A DNA stretch of 59,317 nucleotides from Planctomycetaceae bacterium (GTDB lineage Bacteria; Planctomycetota; Planctomycetia; Planctomycetales; Planctomycetaceae): contig OMIV01000120.1 in the NCBI GenBank assembly GCA_900299185.1, forward strand, positions 1 to 59,317, given 5' to 3'. Within the stretch, counting starts at the first letter, position 1. The number at the start of each line of letters is the position of its first letter. Below, in pieces: positions 31,693 through 40,205 of this stretch. The notes beneath the pieces were generated by a model. The model was not told the DNA's origin, ran no database searches, and was given only the letters and a program-made list of their open reading frames with translations. A program made the translations under genes and the position numbers.

Positions 31693-31735
31693 ATGAAATG
31701 CAAAACGGCCAGCCGACATACATCGGCTGGCCGTT
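31693..31735 (-). terminator. Terminator downstream of the Pro/Tyr-rich protein gene
   Basis: ACGGCCAGCCGA, loop of 7, TCGGCTGGCCGT: a perfect 12-bp stem. Reading the minus strand, the stem is followed by TTTTGCATTT. It lies about 80 nt past the stop codon at 31812. Confidence 0.85.
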
Positions 31736-31811
31736 CGCCACAGGAGGAACACACACACGCATTCTCAAGAGCAGTCAGTGACGACCGGCTCATGTCATTT
31801 CCGAGGATGCT

Positions 31812-32681
31812 TCATTTCCGACTGAAGACTCGTTGAATGAAGCTCGCCTTACGAATCGCACCGCCACCGGGCTCAACTTCGTTCGAAGCTTCAGGAGCTG
31901 GAACCGCTGGTGGTGGAGGCGGAACAGGAGGCTGTTCGGCCTTGGGCATCGGCGCCGCTTCCGGTTGGGTAACAGGAGCAGGCTGCTGAATCACCGGTTG
32001 AGGCTGTGGCGTGGGAGCCGACGAATAACTTGTGGGGATCTGATTGATTGGCACCCACGCATTTCGCAGTGGAACCCAGCGACGATACGAACCATCGGGA
32101 CCAAGCTCATAGGGTCGATACATCATGGTGCTTGGATTCGGTGGCGGCGGAATCATGCGAGGATTCGGCTGCCACTGAGGCACCGTTTGGTAGTAATAAC
32201 CCAACTGAGTCGTATCGGTTGGCGTTGCGATGACTGGATAAGCCTGAGCCCCCGGCTGTGCTCCGCCTCGTCCCGTGCCGTACCAAACATCGGGGGTGTA
32301 TTTGTTATAGACAGGGCTACGTCGCACGATCGGCCACTTGCCGGGCTCGCTCCAGCCATAGTCCGGGGCAACGGTGTAATAGTTTGGATCAACAACCCAG
32401 CGCACAACCGGAGGCGTCCAGAGCCCGTGTTGATCCTGAGAGCACGGATCACAGTAGTCTCGCTGATGCAGTGGGCAATGCAGCTTGGTCCAATAAGTCG
32501 GGTTCACTCGTGGCGTCGAGTAGTTCGGCGACACGATGTAATAGTTCTGGTTGTAATAGCCGTTTTGATAAGGAGCGGGAGCCGGACGAGCGACTCCTTC
32601 TTGAGCACGCAGGATTGGAGTGAATGCTCCTAGTCCCGTGACCGAAAGCACGGTCATCTTCAGAAACAGGTTCTTGACCAT
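31812..32681 (-). CDS. Secreted Pro/Tyr-rich protein of unknown function
   Basis: A 289-aa exported protein. AGGAA precedes the ATG; a signal peptide runs to about ILRAQEG. The body is rich in Pro, Tyr, Asn and Gln with short aromatic blocks (YQNGYYNQNYYIVSPNY, DPNYYTVAPDYGWSEPG) and two Cys-His patches (LHCPLHQRDYCDPCSQDQH). The C-terminus is proline-rich (PVPPPPPAVPAPE) then basic. No enzyme motif is seen. The next two genes on the strand encode other small secreted proteins of similar biased composition, and the gene is closed by its own terminator. A structural envelope role is possible but unsupported. Confidence 0.78.
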   Translation of the reverse strand: MVKNLFLKMTVLSVTGLGAFTPILRAQEGVARPAPAPYQNGYYNQNYYIVSPNYSTPRVNPTYWTKLHCPLHQRDYCDPCSQDQHGLWTPPVVRWVVDPNYYTVAPDYGWSEPGKWPIVRRSPVYNKYTPDVWYGTGRGGAQPGAQAYPVIATPTDTTQLGYYYQTVPQWQPNPRMIPPPPNPSTMMYRPYELGPDGSYRRWVPLRNAWVPINQIPTSYSSAPTPQPQPVIQQPAPVTQPEAAPMPKAEQPPVPPPPPAVPAPEASNEVEPGGGAIRKASFIQRVFSRK

Positions 32682-32872
32682 AGTCGGATTCCTATGACGT
32701 GATTCGTAGCCTGACTCAATGAGCCCAGCCGTTTGTGAAAACGCTCGGCTCGGAGAGTCGAGCTACGGATACTTCGATCGGTCGATTCGGAGCCAATGAA
32801 AGAAAGCGGTGCCAATTGTCCCCACCAAGTCCAACCTGATGGAGACACACTCAGCATGCCGAACGATTTGGA

Positions 32873-33691
32873 CTACTGCGGCGGAACGATCGTGGAGATC
32901 GGAGTGAGGCGGCTCGAAGGCGTGCCCCAACCGTAGTTGTATTGGTGGCGAACATTGGGCGCGAGCGGCACTGCTGTGGGCACACCGTTCATCGCCGAGC
33001 CATAGACTTGCTTGTCGCGAATGTCGTAGTAGCCCGGCTCTTGAGCGATCACGCGGCTGTAGTGACCAAAGAGCGGAGTGCCTTTGCCGCCATTCCCCGA
33101 CGGGCAGAAGTAGTTGAACTTGTTATGCAGATGCGCGCCCCACACTTGATTGCGATAAGCGCGGTTGCATTGGTACTTCATCTTTTCGTCGCACCACCAC
33201 TGCTGCAGAGCACTGCCTTGATAAGCACAGTTGAGGTTCTTGCAGCTCAGAGGATTGACCTCATCGCAGTGCGATTTGCACCAGCCTAAATCGCTACCCA
33301 AGTCCCCGAGCGTGTAAGGCCGACCGGCATAGCAGTCAGCTCCGGGTTGGGCGTGACGATAGGCCGTCGGGCAACCACCGGGACAAGGACCGTAACTCGC
33401 GTAGGGCGAGACCATGTAATCGCGGCAACCATTGGGACCGCAAGCCGGTCCCGCCATCGGGCCACAGTTACCGCCCGGACCACAGGCTGGTCCACCGGCG
33501 TTTTGATAGAAGCCAGCCATTCTCACGCTCGCCACACCGTCCTCGCTGGACGATGACACCGCAGCCTGAGTGAAGACGGGCTCGGATTCAGCAGAACGAA
33601 TTTCAAACGGCTCAATGGCATGAGCAGCGCTCATCGCCGAAGCAATAATCGCAGTCACTCCTGCGATGCGACCAAACATGCGGATCAGCAT
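32873..33691 (-). CDS. Secreted Gly/Cys-rich protein of unknown function
   Basis: A 272-aa exported protein starting at 33691, where GGAAGAG precedes the ATG. The signal peptide ends near MSAAHAIEP. Residues about 65-110 form a Gly/Cys/Pro-rich segment with repeated ACGPGG / ACGPNG / CPGGC units, and a central block has further cysteines (CKSHCDEVNPLSCKNLNC) plus WWCDEKMKYQCNRAYRNQ. About 15 cysteines suggest disulfide-bonded or metal-binding structure outside the cytoplasm. No recognised domain. It lies between two other small secreted protein genes on the same strand. Confidence 0.78.
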   Translation of the reverse strand: MLIRMFGRIAGVTAIIASAMSAAHAIEPFEIRSAESEPVFTQAAVSSSSEDGVASVRMAGFYQNAGGPACGPGGNCGPMAGPACGPNGCRDYMVSPYASYGPCPGGCPTAYRHAQPGADCYAGRPYTLGDLGSDLGWCKSHCDEVNPLSCKNLNCAYQGSALQQWWCDEKMKYQCNRAYRNQVWGAHLHNKFNYFCPSGNGGKGTPLFGHYSRVIAQEPGYYDIRDKQVYGSAMNGVPTAVPLAPNVRHQYNYGWGTPSSRLTPISTIVPPQ

Positions 33692-33849
33692 GATTCTCTT
33701 CCTTGATCTACCGAGTGTCGTATGCGAGCCGGCGTCCTGCCTGCTCATGCTCAACGCGAGACGAATCAATAAGCAGCGAATTGGGGCGACTCATCGGACT
33801 GAACTGCAACCTTGATGGCCGCAGCGCAACACGTTGAGTTCAAGACTCG

Positions 33850-34317
33850 TTAGTAACTAACCGGCGGAGTGAAGCCCGAAAACAATGAGTAGTTCGAGCG
33901 GTACTTCACTTTGACTTCCGTGCCCATCAACTCCCACTTGTCGTGAGACTCGACGCCAAACGGAGTCCACAGCCAGCTGCCTTTCACTCGGTAATAGAAC
34001 GGGGGATAGAGGCCCTTGTACTCGTGAGCGTAAAGCATCTCGTGAGGTGCAAAGGCTTGATTGGTGATCATCGTCCCGCCGACTTGCACCGGAATGTCCT
34101 GACGCGGACTTGGATACAGAGGTGCGTTCAACTGCGGGTACTGCTGAATCTGACCGGGGCCTTGTCGCACTGGCGCCGTAAGCGCCGGTGTGTAGGGGTA
34201 GCTGAAGGTCGAATGCGCGTAAGGCGCCTGACCCACATACGGGTTCTGAGCATGAGCGGTCGCAGCCGCGCAGCTCACTAACCCGGCGACAAGCGTCGCG
34301 AGAGTGATTCGAAGCAT
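33850..34317 (-). CDS. Small secreted Pro/Tyr-rich protein of unknown function
   Basis: A 155-aa protein from ATG 34317, with GGAGG 5 nt upstream. The signal peptide ends near ATAHAQNP. The mature part has a Pro/Tyr/Gln-rich N-terminal half (YVGQAPYAHSTFSYPYTP) and a more globular C-terminal half with YEFxx-like aromatics (HEYKGLYPPFYYRVKGSWLW), ending TPPVSY. In composition it resembles the gene at 31812-32681. In-frame codons upstream to 34491 run through the GT repeat and are not expected to be translated. Confidence 0.75.
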   Translation of the reverse strand: MLRITLATLVAGLVSCAAATAHAQNPYVGQAPYAHSTFSYPYTPALTAPVRQGPGQIQQYPQLNAPLYPSPRQDIPVQVGGTMITNQAFAPHEMLYAHEYKGLYPPFYYRVKGSWLWTPFGVESHDKWELMGTEVKVKYRSNYSLFSGFTPPVSY

Positions 34318-34424
34318 GGTTTCCTCCGTGGCATGAGTGAGTCCGCGCGTGACTGCGTACTCGGCTTCCTTGATGTGCCGCCACGTTCCCGGTGTTGTGA
34401 GGACCAAGACTACTCGTGCCGGCG

Positions 34425-34446
34425 GTGTGTGTGTGTGTGTGTGTGT
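34425..34446. repeat. (GT)11 dinucleotide microsatellite
   Basis: Eleven GT units, in the region upstream of the small secreted protein gene (start 34317), about 110 nt from its start codon. Dinucleotide runs of this length are uncommon in bacteria and can change length by slippage. Confidence 0.95.
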
Positions 34447-34875
34447 TGTGGTGTCGTGCAAGCACAGTCTCGACGCTGGATTGCCACCCAACGCCGCGAC
34501 TCGTTCGAGTCACTTTGCTTCCGACTCAATGCAGGCTCCGCGCGTCCTTGCGCTCGTTACCGTCGACTCTGTGAAGTCGTCGTATGAGCCTCGCAGGGGA
34601 AGTATCGGCTGTGCCGAATGCTCGGTCTGACTCGACCGCTTGCTGCCTCTACGACCGCCAATCGCGGAGTGACCGGCAACATCGGGAAAGCTCCGCTGGC
34701 AAGCAGGGTTACCCTGACCGGCAAACTTTGACATGACTCCGTGATCGCTCGGAATTGCTGATCTCGTGCATTCGCAGTTGATTCAAAATGCCTGTAATTC
34801 AGCCCTGAACTGCACGACAGCACCAAGTTTCGGCTCTCCGCCAACTCTGTTGAATACCTCTATGGGTTGGGATGA

Positions 34876-35118
34876 CGAGGCGCTTTCATCGGAATCAATA
34901 CCAGAGGCGGAGGGTCGGTTCTTCCAGCGGATTACGACCAGTTGATGAAAGCTCTCTGCGTTCTCTGCTGCTCTGCGGTAAAGAATTCTTTCACCACAGA
35001 GAAACAGAGAACGCAGAGAAGAGACCTGAAGGCCGCAATCGACGCTCTACTCGGCAACGGCCTCTACATCCCAAGATTCAACGCGATTGGCGGAGAGCCC
35101 AAGCTTCTTAAGGCGTGA
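34876..35118 (+). pseudogene. Degraded coding remnant carrying an in-frame palindrome
   Basis: Between the TGA at 34873-34875 and the TGA at 35116-35118 an 80-codon frame without a good start codon reads like protein: GAFIGINTRGGGSVLPADYD, then the palindrome, then DLKAAIDALLGNGLYIPRFN and GGEPKLLKA. The flanks have amphipathic helix-like periodicity and coding-like composition; the palindrome (34953-35018) adds a Cys/Ser/Thr/Arg-rich segment but keeps the frame. It may be a fragment of an older gene that lost its 5' end. Low certainty: I do not recognise the family. Confidence 0.4.
34953..35018. repeat. Palindromic element family G
   Basis: Arms TCTCTGCGTTCTCTG(CT)GCTCTGCGGT and complement ACCACAGAGAAACAGAGAACGCAGAGA around AAAGAATTCTTTC. 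Elements of this kind (ACCACAGAG...ACGCAGAG) are familiar intergenic repeats in Planctomycetota and Verrucomicrobiota. This copy sits inside the coding remnant 34876-35118. Confidence 0.8.
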
Positions 35119-35220
35119 AACTCCGTTGGTCTGTTGCCAGCCCGAGTGACTCGCCTAGCATCCCGTGGCGTCGACTGGACCTCGTGCAGTCTTGAATTGC
35201 TAACTCCCAGTGAGTCTCTG

Positions 35221-35655
35221 ATGTCGTCTCGCTCAACATTCTGGTCACTGACTTTGGTGCTGCTGTTGCTGACGCAACCGCTGAGTGCCGCGTGGCGAGA
35301 TTGTTGTTGCTCGGTTCGAATGGGCGAGATGAGCGTGGCATCCTCGACCAAGAAGGTCGCGACAAAGCCGGCCACGGGCGGGTGTCCACGCTGCCGAGCA
35401 AAGTCGAATCAGCCTGAAGCCGAGTTACCGCCGGCGAGTTCCATCCATCGCAATTGTGATTGTCGCAGCGAATTGAAGTCGGTGCCGATGACGTCTCGTC
35501 GCACGGCCAGCGAACTACCCGTGCTGCAAGATCCAGAGCGATTCTGCTTCCACGAAATCGCTGAACGCTCGATTGAAACACACCGCTTTGTTTTCGCAGC
35601 GCCAGTTTCATCAGGGCGAGACATCCGCTTAAAGCACTGCTCTTGGTTGGCATGA
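35221..35655 (+). CDS. Small secreted Cys-rich protein of unknown function
   Basis: A 144-aa exported protein (start 35221; GTGAG upstream). The signal peptide (FWSLTLVLLLLTQPLSAAW) precedes a cysteine cluster DCCCS, then CPRC near residue 61 and NCDC near 78. A C-terminal part with Arg/Glu and a single Cys follows. The gene ends 102 nt before a triple YHS-like metal-binding protein on the same strand, so a role in metal or redox handling is suggested by context and cysteines only. I do not recognise the family. Confidence 0.7.
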   Translation: MSSRSTFWSLTLVLLLLTQPLSAAWRDCCCSVRMGEMSVASSTKKVATKPATGGCPRCRAKSNQPEAELPPASSIHRNCDCRSELKSVPMTSRRTASELPVLQDPERFCFHEIAERSIETHRFVFAAPVSSGRDIRLKHCSWLA

Positions 35656-35757
35656 GTTTCGAACTGAGTTCTTCATCGCTTAGTTCAACATTTGGTCTTC
35701 GCCCTCGTCGTGGCGTCGAACCAACTCACTCATCCAATTCCCACCAGGAGTCATTCC

Positions 35758-36360
35758 ATGATTCGTCGCGTATTGAGCGTGCTGTCCGTTGTTGGTCTCG
35801 CAGGCGGTTTGCTGGCAGCCAACGTTTTGGCTGACAAAGAGACCGAGAAGAAATTCGACACCACATGCGTCGTGTCTGGCGGCCCGGCCAAGAAAGAGAT
35901 TGTTGAGAAAGTTGGCGGCAAAGAGGTCTATTTCTGCTGTCCCAACTGCCCGAAAGCCTTCAAAGCCGATCCCAAGAAGTTCGACCTGAAGGTTAAGCAG
36001 CAGTGGCTCGAAACCTCTCAGATCACTCAAGTCGGTTGCCTGATGAATGGCAAACCATTCGATACCACTGCGACCGCCAAGCTTGGCAAAGCTGACGTCG
36101 CCTTTTGCTGCGAAAGCTGCAAAGGCGAGTTCGAAAACGCTGACGACAAAGCCAAAGTCGCGTTTGCCAACTTCGACAAAGCCTTCACGTTGCAGACGTC
36201 TTGCCCCGTCAGTGGCAAGCCGTTGAACGCCGCTCAAGTCGTCGAGCACCAAGGCAAGAAGGTCTACTTCTGCTGTCCAGGTTGCCCGGCGGCATTCAAA
36301 AAGGAGCCTGAGAAGTTCCTGTCGAAGCTGCCGCAGTTTGCGAAGGACGAGAAGAAGTAA
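35758..36360 (+). CDS. Secreted protein with three YHS/TRASH-like metal-binding repeats
   Basis: A 200-aa exported protein (start 35758 with AGGAG; signal peptide ends near ANVLADK). It has three related modules, each with a Cys near the start and an aromatic-Cys-Cys-x-x-Cys motif: repeat 1 (TTCVVSGGP ... YFCCPNCPKAF), repeat 2 (VGCLMNGKP ... AFCCESCKGEF), repeat 3 (TSCPVSGKP ... YFCCPGCPAAF). The pattern C-x(2-3)-G-K-P ... [YF]-C-C-x-x-C-x-x-x-F matches YHS/TRASH-type domains, which bind metals such as copper or mercury. Its neighbour encodes a small Cys-rich secreted protein. A bidirectional terminator separates it from clpX. Confidence 0.85.
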   Translation: MIRRVLSVLSVVGLAGGLLAANVLADKETEKKFDTTCVVSGGPAKKEIVEKVGGKEVYFCCPNCPKAFKADPKKFDLKVKQQWLETSQITQVGCLMNGKPFDTTATAKLGKADVAFCCESCKGEFENADDKAKVAFANFDKAFTLQTSCPVSGKPLNAAQVVEHQGKKVYFCCPGCPAAFKKEPEKFLSKLPQFAKDEKK

Positions 36361-36444
36361 GATCGTCGTCATTCCGTCGGTCACGATGGTTCAAACCTCG
36401 TTTGTTCCATGCGTCCACGGCAACGACATCGCGATCAAAACAAG

Positions 36445-36486
36445 CAGGGCGGAAGTCGATGATTGGAGTCATCAACTTCCGCCCTG
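36445..36486. terminator. Bidirectional terminator between the YHS-like gene and clpX
   Basis: CAGGGCGGAAGT and ACTTCCGCCCTG form a perfect 12-bp stem with an 18-nt loop that itself pairs (GATGA...TCATC). A T-rich run follows on the plus side (TTGCTTT) and on the minus side (CTTGTTTT), so it can stop transcription from both converging genes. Confidence 0.85.
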
Positions 36487-36519
36487 TTGCTTTATGAACG
36501 GACTGATTGCAGCGAAGAA

Positions 36520-37791
36520 TTAAGCTGCCGCACTGCCCGGCATGAGAGGCTTCTCGCCTCGAATAATCTCGCGAGTGATCACGAACTTACGGCCGCGACC
36601 AACTTCTGGCAGCTCAAACAAGAGGTCGAAGATCGCGTCTTCAACAACGCCTCGCAGACCGCGTGCTCCCGTCTCTTTGCGAATCGCGATGCTCGCAATC
36701 TCGTGCAAAGCACAGTCGGTGAATTCGACTTGAGCACCTTCCATCTCGAAGAACTTTTGGTACTGCCGAATGAGAGCGTTCTTGGGCTCTTTCAAGATGC
36801 GAACAAGGTCTTCTTCGCGAAGCTTCTCCAACGTTGTCAGTACCGGCAGACGACCGACGAATTCGGGGATCATTCCGAACTCGATCAAGTCCTCGACGCC
36901 GACTTCCTTCAGCAAGTTGCGGCGTTCCTCTTCTTGAGCCTGCTGACAGACGCCGAAACCAATCATCTTGCGACCAAGCCGCTTGGAGATGATTTTCTCC
37001 AAACCGACGAACGTTCCGCCGACGACGAACAAAATGTTCGAGGTATCAACTTGGATGTAGTGCTGCTCGGGATGCTTGCGACCGCCTTGAGGAGGCACGT
37101 TCGAAACAGTGCCTTCAATCATTTTCAGCAGTGCTTGCTGCACGCCTTCGCCAGAGACATCGCGAGTAATGGAGACGTTGTTGCTCGTCTTTCCAATCTT
37201 GTCGATTTCGTCGATGAAGATGATGCCGCGTTGAGCCGCTTCGACATCGAAGTCTGCAGCATGGAGCAGCTTCAGCAGCAGGTTCTCGACGTCTTCACCG
37301 ACATAGCCAGCTTCGGTCAGAGTGGTCGCATCACCGATGGCGAACGGCACCTGTAAGAACTTCGCCAGCGTGCGAGCCATCAACGTCTTGCCGCAGCCGG
37401 TGGGGCCGATCATCAGGATGTTCGATTTCTCGATTTCAACATCCGAATCGCCTTCGGCCACCAGCATCAACCGCTTGTAGTGGTTGTGGACCGCCACAGC
37501 CAAACTGCGTTTGGTGTCGGCTTGGCCGATGATGTAGTTGTCGAGGTGCGAAACAATTTCGCGAGGAGTCGGGACGCGATTGAAGAGCTTCTTGGGCTCG
37601 CCACGTCGCTTTCGCTCTTGTTCCAGAATCGACTGGCACAGCTCGATACAGTCACCGCAGACGTAAACATCGTCCGGGCCTTCCACGAGCGGGCCAACTT
37701 CTCGGTAGCTCTTACGGCAGAAGGAACAATTCGCGTTCTTCTTCCCGGAAGTGCCACCCTTACCAGTCCCGAAGTCTTTTCCTGTGGGCAT
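36520..37791 (-). CDS. clpX: ATP-dependent Clp protease ATPase subunit ClpX
   Basis: A 423-aa AAA+ unfoldase that delivers substrates to the ClpP peptidase. The N-terminal zinc-binding domain has [11 protein letters not shown] and CGDCIELC (four Cys, residues about 22-51). The AAA+ core has Walker A GPTGCGKT near residue 127, Walker [12 protein letters not shown] near 194, the [16 protein letters not shown] segment near 210, and the arginine-finger region [12 protein letters not shown]. Length fits the family. AAGGAA precedes the start. There is no adjacent clpP here; the neighbouring small membrane protein is upstream on the same strand. Confidence 0.97.
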   Translation of the reverse strand: MPTGKDFGTGKGGTSGKKNANCSFCRKSYREVGPLVEGPDDVYVCGDCIELCQSILEQERKRRGEPKKLFNRVPTPREIVSHLDNYIIGQADTKRSLAVAVHNHYKRLMLVAEGDSDVEIEKSNILMIGPTGCGKTLMARTLAKFLQVPFAIGDATTLTEAGYVGEDVENLLLKLLHAADFDVEAAQRGIIFIDEIDKIGKTSNNVSITRDVSGEGVQQALLKMIEGTVSNVPPQGGRKHPEQHYIQVDTSNILFVVGGTFVGLEKIISKRLGRKMIGFGVCQQAQEEERRNLLKEVGVEDLIEFGMIPEFVGRLPVLTTLEKLREEDLVRILKEPKNALIRQYQKFFEMEGAQVEFTDCALHEIASIAIRKETGARGLRGVVEDAIFDLLFELPEVGRGRKFVITREIIRGEKPLMPGSAAA

Positions 37792-37868
37792 TCGAGTTCC
37801 TTCAGCGCTGTCAATCGGAGGATTGGATCGGGGCGACTCCGCCCCCAGATTGGCACTGGCTGGTTACG

Positions 37869-38249
37869 TCATGAATCAGCTTTTTCCGCAAGAGGATCTT
37901 GCGGCTGCGAGTCAGCCTCTGCCGACTCGCCATCCGTGAGTGCCATACCTTCTGATGCGACAGACTCCATTCCGTTGGGTGAGGAGGCTGAGGGAGCCAC
38001 CAAACGCCCCCTGATGGATCGGTATTCGTCTTCGGAGAGCCCACCTTGTCGCTTGAGTTCATGGAATTGGAGCAGCATTTGGTCGCGATCGGCGGCATCG
38101 TCGGAATCTTTGCGATTCCACGACCTCAGTTTCATGGCGATGAGAACAACTATGCCGACAAAAACGCCCCCGACCAAACAGGCTAAAGCCAGCGGAATGA
38201 AGTTCGGCTCTCCAATTCGACCGGACCTGCGAGGCACAATATTCGGCAT
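37869..38249 (-). CDS. Small membrane protein with a SHOCT-like segment
   Basis: A 126-aa protein with one N-terminal membrane span (IPLALACLVGGVFVGIVVLI, residues about 18-37), then a basic stretch and a helix-turn-helix-sized segment (LKRQGGLSEDEYRSIRGRL) resembling the SHOCT motif often found at the ends of small membrane proteins. The C-terminus is acidic and disordered (DGESAEADSQPQD). It ends 77 nt before clpX on the same strand, and may share its promoter. Function unknown. Confidence 0.72.
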   Translation of the reverse strand: MPNIVPRRSGRIGEPNFIPLALACLVGGVFVGIVVLIAMKLRSWNRKDSDDAADRDQMLLQFHELKRQGGLSEDEYRSIRGRLVAPSASSPNGMESVASEGMALTDGESAEADSQPQDPLAEKADS

Positions 38250-38486
38250 GACTTCAAGAGTTTTGTGTTGGGGAGGGAATTGAATTCAAGCCGTTAACGA
38301 CCAGCAATCAGAGTCGATAACCACGGCTCGAAGTATGGCAACGAGCAGTCGCCTACGAATAGTGGCTCAAGTCGATTTCACGATCTTCGGCTTTCGACAT
38401 CGAACTGCCCATGAGTTCGTTCGCGCGGACGACTCACTAAACTCAATCGACAACGAGCCTGATCCTGCCTTCTCAAGGGAACGACA

Positions 38487-39104
38487 ATGGCACTGCCTCA
38501 ACTCGCCAAACGACTGACGCCCGAAGAGTTCCTAGAGATCGAACGAGCCGCTGAGTTGCGCCATGAGTTCTTCAATGGCGAAATGTTCGCGATGTCGGGA
38601 GGAAGTCCACAACACAGTCTCATTAAGATGAACCTCGCTGGGGAACTGAGCAGCCAACTCAAAAGTCGCCCATACACGGCGTTCGATAGCGACCTGCGAG
38701 TTCAGACTTCGCCTAACGGGCTCTACTCCTACCCCGACATCAGCGTCGTGTGTGGCGAACTTCAATTCGCGGATACCCGACGAGACACGATCACTAACCC
38801 CGTCTTGCTGATAGAAGTCTTGTCAGACTCGACCGAAGCATTCGATCGCGGCAAGAAGTTTGAGTACTACCGCCAGATTCCATCACTGCGTGAGTATGTG
38901 CTGGTCTCGCAAAAATCGCCGTCGATCGAACGCTATGTCCGCAACGCAGACGAAACTTGGACGCTGACGCCGGTCATTGGACTTGCATCGACCATTCATC
39001 TGCCGTCGATCGACGTCACGTTGTCGTTTGCCGAGGTCTACGATCGAGTCACCTTCGATCCGTCTGACTCGTTACGACCTCCAACAACTCTGGCCGACAA
39101 CTAA
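38487..39104 (+). CDS. Uma2-family nuclease (PD-(D/E)XK superfamily)
   Basis: A 205-aa protein of the Uma2/DUF820 family, which expands strongly in Cyanobacteria and Planctomycetota. The N-terminus LTPEEFLEIERAAELRHEFFNGE has the family Glu/Arg-Glu residues, and the PD-(D/E)XK core reads SYPDISVVCGE near residue 84 and LLIEVLSDST near 106, followed by DRGKKFEYYRQI. AAGGG precedes the ATG at 38487. The family is related to restriction-type endonucleases but has no established target. Stand-alone gene. Confidence 0.93.
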   Translation: MALPQLAKRLTPEEFLEIERAAELRHEFFNGEMFAMSGGSPQHSLIKMNLAGELSSQLKSRPYTAFDSDLRVQTSPNGLYSYPDISVVCGELQFADTRRDTITNPVLLIEVLSDSTEAFDRGKKFEYYRQIPSLREYVLVSQKSPSIERYVRNADETWTLTPVIGLASTIHLPSIDVTLSFAEVYDRVTFDPSDSLRPPTTLADN

Positions 39105-39154
39105 ACCCTAAGCCCCATGTTTGGCACTCAATCTCTCACTTGAGGAGTTTCTGT

Positions 39155-40102
39155 ATGCAACGGCGTTCTTTCCTCGCGTGTTCCGCAGCGAGCTTGGCGA
39201 GTTGGTCTTTGTCGGATCTGTTGGCCAAAGATGGTCCCGACAAGTTGGACATCATCGATTGCCATACTCACTTCTATGACCCCACCCGCCCCGAAGGAAT
39301 TCCGTGGCCAGGCAAAGGCACGTCGCTGTATCGCACGGTTTTGCCCAAGCACCTGCGAGAGCTAAAGCAATTCCGCAAAGTGACCGGGACAGTCATCGTC
39401 GAAGCCTCTCCGGTCGTGGAAGACAACCAATGGCTGCTCGACATCAGCAAGGATGATCCGTTTGTGGTCGGGATCGTCGGCAATCTCAAACCCGGCGAAC
39501 CCGAGTTTGCCAAGCAACTCAATCGCTTCGCCGTGAATCCGTTGTTCCGAGGCATCCGAGTGAGCGTGACGCTCGTGAAGCAATTATTACAAAAGAATGA
39601 CTTTGCCGATCTCAAACGAATGGCGGATCTCGATCTGTCACTGGATGTGAATGGCGGACCGGACACTCCCGCAGCATTGGCCGAGCTTGCTCCCAAATTG
39701 CCATCGCTCCGGTTGGTACTCAATCACATTGGCAATGTGCAGTGCAAGAAGGACGCGCCACCGGCCGACTGGCAGGCAGGCATCGTGGCTGCGGCCAAGC
39801 ACTCCAATGTCTTCTGCAAAATCTCGGCGATGGTGGAAGGAGCAGCCCGTGACGGTCAAACCGCTCCCAACACTCTCGACTTCTATCGCCCCTACATCGA
39901 CGTCGTTTGGAACGCATTCGGTGACGATCGAGTCATCTACGGCAGCAACTGGCCGGTTTCAGAGCGAGCATCGGACTACGAGACCTTGCAACGCATCTCG
40001 TTGGAATACGCCTTCGAACGCGGCGAGCAAGCCACTCGTCAGTTCTGTTCGCTGAATGCGAAGCGTGCCTATAAGTGGGTTGAACGCGACGGGCGACGGT
40101 AA
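39155..40102 (+). CDS. Amidohydrolase-2 family protein (lactonase-like)
   Basis: A 315-aa protein of the amidohydrolase_2 (TIM-barrel) family, which includes lactonases acting in sugar-acid pathways. The start at 39155 follows GAGGAG; the N-terminus has an Arg pair and hydrophobic region (QRRSFLACSAASLASWSL), perhaps a Tat or lipoprotein signal. The metal-binding motif DCHTHF is near residue 35; LVLNHIGN near 188 and a catalytic-type Asp region YGSNWPV near 265 follow. Full length for the family. Context (nuclease upstream, kinase downstream) gives no pathway hint; substrate unknown. Confidence 0.9.
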   Translation: MQRRSFLACSAASLASWSLSDLLAKDGPDKLDIIDCHTHFYDPTRPEGIPWPGKGTSLYRTVLPKHLRELKQFRKVTGTVIVEASPVVEDNQWLLDISKDDPFVVGIVGNLKPGEPEFAKQLNRFAVNPLFRGIRVSVTLVKQLLQKNDFADLKRMADLDLSLDVNGGPDTPAALAELAPKLPSLRLVLNHIGNVQCKKDAPPADWQAGIVAAAKHSNVFCKISAMVEGAARDGQTAPNTLDFYRPYIDVVWNAFGDDRVIYGSNWPVSERASDYETLQRISLEYAFERGEQATRQFCSLNAKRAYKWVERDGRR

Positions 40103-40205
40103 TCGTTGTTCCATCGAGTTCAGACCATGCTCCATGTTCTTGCCCAAAGACACATCGAGCGCATGGTCTTCGCATTACCCGTCTTGAAGTAACGACATCT
40201 CTGAC

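Noticed and set aside
36463-37356. A 297-codon plus-strand frame opposite clpX
   Set aside because: Antisense of a highly conserved gene; no start signal or protein family.
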